Assembly (NCBI GenBank): GCA_026004035.1
Contig: BPII01000001.1
Coordinates: 126,312-190,311 of the forward strand
Source: Candidatus Sericytochromatia bacterium
GTDB taxonomy: Bacteria; Cyanobacteriota; Sericytochromatia; UBA7694; JACMQJ01
Reading direction: 5' to 3'
DNA length: 64,000 bases
The notes under the pieces are model-generated. The model saw only the letters and a list, made by a program, of their open reading frames with translations. It made no database searches and was not told where the DNA came from. Of this stretch, positions 21,037 through 28,744 are shown piece after piece. A program made the translations under genes and the position numbers. The stretch's first letter is position 1. Every line of letters begins with the position of its first letter.

Positions 21037-22383
21037 ATGGAAAGAAACGAAATAATAGAATCAAAAGCACAACTATTAAAATATTTTACTTCTTCATATA
21101 AGAAAAAAGATGATTGGAAAATTGGTATTGAATATGAAAAATTTATAATAAAATCAGATTTAAAGCCACTAGATTATTTTAATGGAAAAGAAAGTATATC
21201 AAATTTTTTTAAAACAAGAATAAAATTATTTGGTGGTACCCCAGAAATTGAAGAAGGTAATATTATTGCAATATATGACAAAGGTTACAGTTTGTCACTA
21301 GAACCAGGAGGACAAATAGAATTAAGTGGAACTCCTTATAAAAATTTGCATTACGCTAGTAAAGAAGTAGAAGAGCACTTGAAAGAAATAAAAACTATAA
21401 CTAATGATTGGAATTCTTATTGGTATGTATTAGGAATGAATCCTTTTCACAAAAATGAAGATATACCTTGGATGCCAAAATTGAGATACAAAATAATGAA
21501 AGAATATCTAATAAAAAAAGGGCATTTAAGTCATAAAATGATGAAACAAACTGCGACAATACAAGCAAATATTGATTATGAAAGTGAAGAAGATGCTATA
21601 AATAAACTTAGAATTGCTACAGCTCTTAACTCAATAGTAACAGCTATTTTTGCAAATTCTCCAATATATAATGGAAATTTAAATGGTTTTATGAGTGAAA
21701 GAGCTTATACATGGAAATTTACGGATCCAGAAAGATGTGGTATTATAAAAAATTTATTTTCCTCTAATTATTCATTTGAAGATTACATAAATTATGTTCT
21801 TAATGTAAAAATGTTTTTAATAAAAAGAGATAATAAAGTTATAAACATGACATCAATGTCATTTAAAGATTTTATGGAAAAAGGTTATAATGGATATAAA
21901 GCTACTTATTATGATTGGACATATCATTTATCAACTGTTTTTCCTGAAGTAAGACTTTTAAAATATATAGAATTAAGAGGAGCAGATAGTCAAAAACCAG
22001 AGTTAGCTATGGCTATACCAGCAATTTGGAAAGGAATTCTTTATAATAATTCAGCATTAGAATATTCTTGGGAATTAGTTAAAAATCTAACTTATGATGA
22101 AAGAATTAATTGGCATGAAGAAGTTTCTAGAAAAGGATTAAAAGCTAAAGTAAGAAAGTATCAAACTAAAGACTTAGCAAAAGAATTATTTAATATTGCT
22201 TATGAAAGTTTAAAAATACAAAAAGAACTTAATGAAAAAAATCAAGATGAAAGCATATATTTAGAAAATCTATATGAAATTGTTATAAAAAAGGGAAAAT
22301 CACCTGCTGAATATTTAGTAGAAAAATGGGAAAATAATTACAATAAAGACTTATATAAATTATTGCAATATTGTAAAATTTAA
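21037..22383 (+). CDS. gshA: Glutamate-cysteine ligase, plant/alphaproteobacterial type
   Basis: This 448-residue ligase joins glutamate and cysteine in the first step of glutathione synthesis. Diagnostic stretches are WKIGIEYEKF (about 28), YSLSLEPGGQIELSG (about 88), MKQTATIQANIDY (about 168), SERAYTWKFTDPERCG (about 223) and YIELRGADSQKP (about 312). These fit the GCS2 family seen in plants, alphaproteobacteria and cyanobacteria, and not the E. coli type. The ORF is intact. It suggests an aerobic or oxidant-exposed cell. No gshB is in the window. Confidence 0.9.
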   Translation: MERNEIIESKAQLLKYFTSSYKKKDDWKIGIEYEKFIIKSDLKPLDYFNGKESISNFFKTRIKLFGGTPEIEEGNIIAIYDKGYSLSLEPGGQIELSGTPYKNLHYASKEVEEHLKEIKTITNDWNSYWYVLGMNPFHKNEDIPWMPKLRYKIMKEYLIKKGHLSHKMMKQTATIQANIDYESEEDAINKLRIATALNSIVTAIFANSPIYNGNLNGFMSERAYTWKFTDPERCGIIKNLFSSNYSFEDYINYVLNVKMFLIKRDNKVINMTSMSFKDFMEKGYNGYKATYYDWTYHLSTVFPEVRLLKYIELRGADSQKPELAMAIPAIWKGILYNNSALEYSWELVKNLTYDERINWHEEVSRKGLKAKVRKYQTKDLAKELFNIAYESLKIQKELNEKNQDESIYLENLYEIVIKKGKSPAEYLVEKWENNYNKDLYKLLQYCKI

Positions 22384-22430
22384 CTTTTTTTTGTTAGTGT
22401 TTTATTTTTATTAATTTATTGTTAAAAGAA

Positions 22431-22459
22431 TTCATATAAAAAATTTCGAATTGTATAAT
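22431..22459 (+). promoter_or_regulatory. Putative promoter of the DUF4114 gene
   Basis: TATAAT (22454-22459) is preceded by TTCATA (22431-22436) at 17 bases. A second TATAAT lies ten bases further on at 22464. The gene at 22510 has TTAGGAG as a ribosome binding site. The -10 box is convincing, the -35 weaker. Confidence 0.45.
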
Positions 22460-22509
22460 ACTTTATAATACTTATATCAATATTTTGTTAATTTTTTAGG
22501 AGTTTTTAA

Positions 22510-25437
22510 ATGGCTTATAATAGTACAAGCATGAATTCAATGATAAATTACTTTAATAACTTGATAGCTCAACAGATGATGGCTCAAAATTTTTATAATA
22601 ACATGAAAGTTGGGCAAACAAACCAAAATCAACAAAGCTCAAATTCTACTGAACAAACATCAGAACAATCAGAACAATTATCAACAGCTCTTAGTAATGC
22701 TTTATCTAGTTTAGCTACTTTACTTGCTGGTAGTAATAATTCTTCTAATACTAGTGCTTTGTCATCAAGTATGACCTATATGATAGGTGATTTAATTTCA
22801 AAAGGTGTAGATGCACAAAAATTAACTGATGCAATTAATTCAATGATGGCTCCAAGTGATGATGATATTCTTTATACAAGAACTGGAAGTAATGATCCAT
22901 GGATAACTCTTCAAAATAGAACAAAAGTATCTGGAGCTGATATACAAAGTGTTCTTTATCAAGCTGGAACATTAGCTAGCAAAGGTAAAGATGTTAATGC
23001 TTATTTAGATATGGTTAAAGAAGTATGTGATAAGTGTGATTATGACGATATAAGAAGATTAGTAAGTGTTACAAATACCATGCTTTATGCAAATCAGGAT
23101 TTAAATAAATTTTATGAGTTTGGAAGAGAAATTATTAACAAAAGACATTATGATTTTGAAAGTAATATTTTCAGTGTTCAAACATTAGTTGGTAATGGTG
23201 GAGTTAGTTTAGATACTGCTCTTAAAATAATGAGAAATATGGAAAATATAGGTTTGAACGGAAGAAATAATATGGTTGATTTAAGTAGAGTTACAGTTGA
23301 TGCTAGAAGAAAAGGAGCATTTATGCCATATTTCTTACAACAAATGGCAGACTCAGGTGATACAAGAGCTTTTATGGATGCTTATATGAAATCAAATGGT
23401 ATGGAAACAACAGCACCTGATTTTAATAGATTTAAAAGAATAGAAAGAATTGATGGCGAAGATATGGTAATTACTGAAGGTGAAAGTGCAGCTTTATTCG
23501 CTCAAGCAATAAGTAGCACTCAAGGCCTTCTTGATAAAAGTGTTTTATATTGGAGTTCTGTTCAAACAGGAGCAATGTTTCATGGAGATAATTATTTAGA
23601 TTTATCAAAATTAAAAGCAGGAGTTTATGATATATATGTAAAAATTGGAAACTATGGTGGTGGTACAGATACAGCAAAGAAAAGAGTTATTGTAAAACCT
23701 AAAGATGAAGAAGTTTTAGTTGATGGTGGTGGAAAAAATGAAAAACCTAAAGAAAATAATGGATTAGGCGATAAAAAAGATTGTGATAATCCTGTTAAAT
23801 TTGAAGATGCAAGTAATCCTGGAAAGGGAAGTGTAAATGCTGGTAATAAAACGGATGAAACACCTAAAGTTGATAATAATCAAAAAGTAAATGAAAATAA
23901 AAATGTTACCACTGTTCAAGAAAATAAACAAGATAACAAAGTAAATAATAACGAAGTAAAAGAAACTAAAACTACTATTGTAGAAACACAAACAACAAAG
24001 GAAGTTTCCGATGATTATCCTGAAATGTCTGATATAGATAAAATGAGAAGATTATATGCTTTATCATTAGGTAGGATTACTGCTAGTGAAGCTTATGACT
24101 ACATAGATGAAAAAGTAGGTAAAGGTAATGTTGTTAAATTTTTAAATGAAATTGGTCAGACATCCATGGCTCAAAAGTATGAAAATAGAACTCTAGGATG
24201 GATGGACTTTATGCTTGCTATGGCAAAAGATCCTCAATTTTATCAAAAAGCTAGTGCTGAATTCAGAAGAAATGTAAGTGAAGAAGAAGCAGCTAAGTTT
24301 TTCAAAAACAATGATTTTAACGATAAAGATACAAAAGAAGCATTATGGTTACTAGGCTATAGAAAAAATTCTTCTACAACAAAAGTTGAAGTTACAAAGA
24401 ATGTTGAAGTTAAGATAGAAGAGAAAGTTAAATCAAACAATGGCTTAGGTGATAAAAAAGATTGTGATAATCTTGTTAAATTTGAAGATGCAAGTAATCC
24501 TGGAAAAGGAAGTGTAAATGCTGGTAGTAAAGTTGATAATAACAATAATAAGTCAGAAGAAGTTAAATCAAAACCAGTAACAGAGACTACTTTACAACAA
24601 TCAGGAAAAATAAGAGTAGAAGTTAAAAAAGGAGATGCTGCTTTATCTTCAGATTTATATATGGTTCATAATGGTCAAACAATATTAGTAGCAAAAGATG
24701 CAAATAAAACAGGAGTTAATACTGTATTAGAAAGAGATTTTAAAGAAGGTGATAAAGTAAGTTTCTTTATAAGAACAAATGCTACAAGTTGGGGATTAGG
24801 AGTTTATGACCATGGAAACGAAGATGTTTCTTCGACTGGAAAACCTTATGCAACTAAAACAATTAATTCAAGTACATCTTGGACATTAGGATTTGAAGAT
24901 TTACCAGAAAAGAGAGCTGATTGGGATTATAACGATGTTGTTGTTAATGTAACATTATTGCCAAATCAAAATACAAGTGAATCTACTAAAAAAGTAGAAA
25001 AGAAAAAAGAAGATAAAAAAGAATATAATTTAAATACTAATTTACTAGTTGATAATAGACCTAAAAATGATAATAAGAAAGTAGAAAATAATGTTAAAAA
25101 ACAACAATTAGAAAGAAAAGATAATGAAAATAGTAATAAAGATGATAAAGAAGTTTCCTTATCAGAAAAGTATAAAAAGCAAAATGAAGAATACAAATTA
25201 TTATTGGAAACAATGACAAAAAATAGTGAAAACTATAGAAAACAAATAGAGGAAGAAAGAGCTAGGTTAAGAAAAAAAGATGTAGAAAAATCTTTAAATA
25301 ATAAATTATTAGAACAAAGGTTAGAAAATGAAACTAAAAAACTTAAATCAAATAATGGATTAGGTGATATGAAAGATACTGATAATATAGTTAAATTTCA
25401 AGACTCAAGTAATCCAGGTAAAGCTGAAAAAAGATAA
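22510..25437 (+). CDS. Large DUF4114 protein with three copies of a new C-terminal-type motif
   Basis: This 975-residue protein has no signal peptide. Residues 1-120 are rich in Asn, Ser and Gln. Residues 120-390 form an unrecognised domain (mainly helical) ending in beta-like YVKIGNYGGGT. A motif of about 24 residues, NNGLGDxKDxDNxVKFxDxS followed by NPGK, occurs three times: at about 417, about 640 and at the extreme C-terminus (about 947). Between copies 1 and 2 lies a helical domain (about 503-620, DIDKMRRLYALSLGRI). Between copies 2 and 3 is a DUF4114 beta domain (about 697-820, ending GFEDLPEKRADWDYNDVVV) and then a Lys/Glu coiled coil. DUF4114 is usual in extracellular, calcium-binding bacterial proteins, so export by a non-Sec route is possible. 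The next gene, 12 bases on, encodes a coiled-coil protein and is probably a partner. Confidence 0.8.
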   Translation: MAYNSTSMNSMINYFNNLIAQQMMAQNFYNNMKVGQTNQNQQSSNSTEQTSEQSEQLSTALSNALSSLATLLAGSNNSSNTSALSSSMTYMIGDLISKGVDAQKLTDAINSMMAPSDDDILYTRTGSNDPWITLQNRTKVSGADIQSVLYQAGTLASKGKDVNAYLDMVKEVCDKCDYDDIRRLVSVTNTMLYANQDLNKFYEFGREIINKRHYDFESNIFSVQTLVGNGGVSLDTALKIMRNMENIGLNGRNNMVDLSRVTVDARRKGAFMPYFLQQMADSGDTRAFMDAYMKSNGMETTAPDFNRFKRIERIDGEDMVITEGESAALFAQAISSTQGLLDKSVLYWSSVQTGAMFHGDNYLDLSKLKAGVYDIYVKIGNYGGGTDTAKKRVIVKPKDEEVLVDGGGKNEKPKENNGLGDKKDCDNPVKFEDASNPGKGSVNAGNKTDETPKVDNNQKVNENKNVTTVQENKQDNKVNNNEVKETKTTIVETQTTKEVSDDYPEMSDIDKMRRLYALSLGRITASEAYDYIDEKVGKGNVVKFLNEIGQTSMAQKYENRTLGWMDFMLAMAKDPQFYQKASAEFRRNVSEEEAAKFFKNNDFNDKDTKEALWLLGYRKNSSTTKVEVTKNVEVKIEEKVKSNNGLGDKKDCDNLVKFEDASNPGKGSVNAGSKVDNNNNKSEEVKSKPVTETTLQQSGKIRVEVKKGDAALSSDLYMVHNGQTILVAKDANKTGVNTVLERDFKEGDKVSFFIRTNATSWGLGVYDHGNEDVSSTGKPYATKTINSSTSWTLGFEDLPEKRADWDYNDVVVNVTLLPNQNTSESTKKVEKKKEDKKEYNLNTNLLVDNRPKNDNKKVENNVKKQQLERKDNENSNKDDKEVSLSEKYKKQNEEYKLLLETMTKNSENYRKQIEEERARLRKKDVEKSLNNKLLEQRLENETKKLKSNNGLGDMKDTDNIVKFQDSSNPGKAEKR

Positions 25438-25449
25438 GGAGAAATAATA

Positions 25450-25926
25450 ATGAGTATAAATAGTTTGAACAATAACTTAGTAAATTTAGTTAATACTAAT
25501 GCTGGTAAATCATTATTACAAAAATTAAACAATTCTAATTCTAGCAAAACTGAAGACTTAACTGCTGAAAAATTAGCTGAACTTCTTAAAAATATTCCTC
25601 AAAATATGTCAGCTGAAGAAGAAAAAATATACGAAGAACTTAAAAAAGTAGATCAAGAATTAACAGCAATGGAAAATGAATTTAATAAATTGAGAGAAGA
25701 AGATAGATTAGATATGATAAAAGCAAAAATGTTACTTGATAGATTAAGAGAACTAGAAGTTAAACTTTCAGAATTAGAAAATGCGATAAATGAAATTATT
25801 GAAAATAGAAAAGTTAGAGATGAAATGAATAGGCAGATATATAATCAATTTAATCAAATAGATTTACTAAGAGTTCAAGCTGAAAGATATAGAGAATTAA
25901 ATAAAGCTCAATATTATACAATATAA
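25450..25926 (+). CDS. Small coiled-coil protein next to the DUF4114 gene
   Basis: This 158-residue protein starts at an ATG with AAGGAGA seven bases before it. Residues 1-50 are Asn/Ser-rich, like the beginning of the preceding protein (MSINSLNNNLVNLV). Residues 52-150 form one long charged coiled coil (AEEEKIYEELKKVDQELTA, LRELEVKLSELENAI). There is no membrane segment or signal. It is surely in one operon with the 975-residue protein. Its partner could be that protein's C-terminal coiled coil. No family is recognised. Confidence 0.7.
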   Translation: MSINSLNNNLVNLVNTNAGKSLLQKLNNSNSSKTEDLTAEKLAELLKNIPQNMSAEEEKIYEELKKVDQELTAMENEFNKLREEDRLDMIKAKMLLDRLRELEVKLSELENAINEIIENRKVRDEMNRQIYNQFNQIDLLRVQAERYRELNKAQYYTI

Positions 25927-26325
25927 TAGTAACACTTTTCTTAAGTAAATTTTTACAAGGGGTATATTTATATGATAAGTTCTAAGAGAATGTTTAAAAA
26001 CATATATATTCATAATCTTGCTAATCTTCTTACCATAACATTAACTATACAAGCATAAATCAGGCACTTGGCTAATTTTATTTTTTTGATAAGTTCAAAA
26101 TCTTTTAATAGTAATCATTTTAAAGATTCAAATTAAAATATACTTTAAATTTAGTATTTATAATCTTTTGAATGTAATTTTTTCTATAACTTAATCTCAG
26201 TGCTGATTATAATTACTGCTTAATTTTTTTTAGATAAATTTTAAGTAAAATAAAAAAACTATAAAATAAAGAATGTTTTTTTTTGTAAATGTTATAATTA
26301 TTTATAATCTTAAATTTACATTAAA
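25927..26325. other. Intergenic region with MITE-like copy 3
   Basis: About 400 bases without a gene I can support. It contains the MITE-like element at 26063-26204. The stretch 25970-26060 has a broken minus-strand frame that might be a fossil transposase tail, but it is too short to call. Confidence 0.5.
26063..26204 (+). mobile_element. MITE-like repeat, copy 3
   Basis: This copy of about 142 bp starts GGCACTTGGCTAATTTTATT and ends AACTTAATCTCAGTGCT. It is the most diverged of the three copies. The inverted termini extend outward by a few matching bases (AATCAG on the left, CTGATT on the right). Confidence 0.7.
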
Positions 26326-27861
26326 ATGTTAGTTGATTTTGGTCTTATTAGATTCTTAACTAAAGTAGCTGAAAAGTCTCCAAGAGGACTTAAATTAGTT
26401 TTATTTAAGGAAAAAAATACTGGCAATGAGAAAATGGTTTTTATTGTAAAAACTTCATCTGAAGATTTAGATAAATTAGCATTATCAAAAATGACATGGC
26501 AGGTTGAACAAAGTAAAGCATCTGTAAAAGTTATTATAGTAAGATTATTAATATTACCTGACGGAGCAAAAGATTTTTTTAGATCTGAAACAGGACTTTT
26601 GATAACAGAACAGAAAGACTATAAATGCTTACAAGCTTTATATAATCAAAAAAGTGTTGAAATATATTTTTTCTCTTACGATAACGAATTTCATTCAAAA
26701 ATAGAACTACTAACAACACCTACGATGGCAAATAATGTTAAAGTTTTATTAGACAAAAATCCATTCATAGATGAAAGTAAATTAATAGTAAAATCTGAAA
26801 ATCTAAGTCAAAAAGATATTCAAGACGCAATATCCGGTAAAGTTAAAGATGCTACTTTAAAAGATAAAGATATATTAGAAGCATTACAAAAAAAGATGCC
26901 AACAATGTCATCTACTTCTTCTGCTCCAAAAACTAAGCCCGAAGAATTTTCGAAAGCATCTATAAAATCTAATGATATAAAAACTAGTAGTTCAGCAAAT
27001 ATTTTTAAGCCTGAAATAAAACAAGAAAATATTTCTAAAAAAGATAACTTGATAAAAAATGAAAATATAACACCTAAAGAAAAAATAAAAGAAGACAATA
27101 TACTAGATGTAATAAATTCAATACCTCCTACAAGCGGTCTCTCAGCTAGTGATTTGTTAAATGTTATATCTGGTGCTAATGATGTACTAAGTACTGCTAA
27201 AGAAAAAATAAGAGAAGATAATATATTAGATGTAATAAATTCAATACCTCCTACAAGTGGTCTCTCAGCTAGTGATTTGCTAAGTTCTATATCTCAAGAT
27301 GAAAAAATTGATTTAAAATCAGAATTAAGTAAAGATGATTTATTAAAAAGTATAGGTGATGACAAGAATAGTGATCTATCTATTTTATTTAGTCAAGAAG
27401 AAAATGAATTTTTTGAAGATAATACACCAACTATTAATTTAAAAATGACAAATACACAACCTAATAATGTACTTTCTACTTTGAATAATGAAAAAATTAA
27501 TAATTTAGATAATGTTTTTGATAATGAAGCAAATAAATTTTTTGAAGAAAATGCTCCTACTATATTATCAGACATTGAAGATAAGAAAGTAATTGATAAT
27601 AGTTCATCTAATGAAATAAATGCAGATGATTTACTTTTAGCTTTAATGGCTGAACCTAGTCCTATAAAAGAACAAGAAAATATTTTATTAAGTGATCTAC
27701 TTGCTCAAGATAGTCCTCTAAAAAGTAATCCATATCTTATAAAAGAAATTGAAAATAATGTAAAAATAGTTAAACCTACAGGTAACACTACTATACCACC
27801 AAATAAAAACTCTAGTATAAATGCAAATGACTTATCCAAAACATTAAATAATGACAAGTAA
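26326..27861 (+). CDS. Unknown protein with repeated short DLL motifs
   Basis: In this 511-residue protein the first 165 residues look like a folded alpha/beta domain (GLIRFLTKVAEKSPRGLKLV, VIIVRLLILPDGAKDFF). The rest is low-complexity and probably disordered, with repeated short motifs. SGLSASDLL occurs twice; relatives are SKDDLLKSI, INADDLLLAL, ILLSDLLAQD and INANDLSKTL. A second motif, FFE(D/E)NxPTI, occurs twice at about 364 and 404. A 41-residue unit is duplicated in tandem. The motifs resemble docking sites for a partner. The stop overlaps the start of the polyprenyl synthase gene by 11 bases, so an operon with isoprenoid and transporter genes is likely. No family is recognised. Confidence 0.7.
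   Translation: MLVDFGLIRFLTKVAEKSPRGLKLVLFKEKNTGNEKMVFIVKTSSEDLDKLALSKMTWQVEQSKASVKVIIVRLLILPDGAKDFFRSETGLLITEQKDYKCLQALYNQKSVEIYFFSYDNEFHSKIELLTTPTMANNVKVLLDKNPFIDESKLIVKSENLSQKDIQDAISGKVKDATLKDKDILEALQKKMPTMSSTSSAPKTKPEEFSKASIKSNDIKTSSSANIFKPEIKQENISKKDNLIKNENITPKEKIKEDNILDVINSIPPTSGLSASDLLNVISGANDVLSTAKEKIREDNILDVINSIPPTSGLSASDLLSSISQDEKIDLKSELSKDDLLKSIGDDKNSDLSILFSQEENEFFEDNTPTINLKMTNTQPNNVLSTLNNEKINNLDNVFDNEANKFFEENAPTILSDIEDKKVIDNSSSNEINADDLLLALMAEPSPIKEQENILLSDLLAQDSPLKSNPYLIKEIENNVKIVKPTGNTTIPPNKNSSINANDLSKTLNNDK
27076..27295 (+). repeat. Tandem 123-bp duplication inside a coding region
   Basis: The segment beginning AAAGAAAAAATAAAAGAAGA at 27076 recurs at 27199 (unit 123 bp, 41 codons) with few changes over about 97 bases. 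The frame is kept. It encodes EDNILDVINSIPPTSGLSAS twice. Confidence 0.8.
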
Positions 27862-28744
27862 TTTTTTAGATTTAGATAAATATATAAAAAGAAAAACTTT
27901 AATAATAGAAAAAAATCTTTATTCATATTTTGAAAATAAAAATACAATTTTATGGCAAGCAATGAATTATAGTATAAGAGCAGGTGGTAAAAGATTAAGA
28001 CCTGTTATTGCTTTAGCTGTATGTGAAATGTTAGAAGGTAATGAAGAAGTTGTTATACCTTCAGCTTGTGCAATAGAAATGATTCATACTCAATCATTAA
28101 TCCATGACGATTTACCTAGTATAGATAATGATGATTTAAGAAGGGGAAAACCTACTAACCATAAGGTATATGGTGAAGCTATGGCTATAATAGCAGGTGA
28201 TGGATTAATAACATTGGCTTTTTATACTATATGTAAATATACAAAAAATACCGAATATATAAATATATTAAAAGTTATAGAAGAGTTATCTTATGCTGCT
28301 GGACCTGATGGCATGTGTGGTGGTCAAGCAATAGATATAATAGCTGAGAAAAATAAAGAGTTTATAGTAGATGAAAATATTTTAAATTATATACATTCTA
28401 ATAAAACAGGAGCAATAATTAAAGCTTCTGGAAAAATAGGTGCTATTTTATCAAATGCAAGTGAGAATGAAATAGAGTTAATTACTTCATATTGTAAAAA
28501 TATTGGGCTTGCATTTCAAATAATAGATGATATTTTGGATGTAAAAGGTGAAACTAGAATACTAGGAAAAACTGCAAGAAAAGATATAAATAAAGCTACT
28601 TTTCCAAACTTTTATGGAATAGAAAAATCTATAAAAATAGCAAAAGAACTTGTAGAAAATGCAATATCAAATTTGGATTATTTTGGAAATAAAGCAAAAT
28701 ATTTAATAGACTTAGCTTACTATATACTAGAAAGAAATTACTAA
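27851..28744 (+). CDS. ispA: Polyprenyl diphosphate synthase (FPP/GGPP type)
   Basis: This 297-residue prenyl chain elongation enzyme has all expected motifs: GGKRLRPVIALA (about 40), the first Asp-rich motif HDDLPSIDNDDLRRGKPT (about 93), a GQAIDI segment (about 158), KTGAII (about 185) and the second Asp-rich motif FQIIDDILDVKGE (about 219). The sequence around the first Asp motif (two residues between the Asp pairs, DDLPSIDND) is that of the bacterial IspA group making farnesyl or geranylgeranyl diphosphate. It is co-transcribed between the DLL-motif protein and the MFS transporter, with overlapping stop and start codons on both sides. Its product could feed menA and further prenyl lipids. 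mvaD, a mevalonate-pathway gene, lies 2.5 kb downstream. Confidence 0.9.
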   Translation: MTSNFLDLDKYIKRKTLIIEKNLYSYFENKNTILWQAMNYSIRAGGKRLRPVIALAVCEMLEGNEEVVIPSACAIEMIHTQSLIHDDLPSIDNDDLRRGKPTNHKVYGEAMAIIAGDGLITLAFYTICKYTKNTEYINILKVIEELSYAAGPDGMCGGQAIDIIAEKNKEFIVDENILNYIHSNKTGAIIKASGKIGAILSNASENEIELITSYCKNIGLAFQIIDDILDVKGETRILGKTARKDINKATFPNFYGIEKSIKIAKELVENAISNLDYFGNKAKYLIDLAYYILERNY

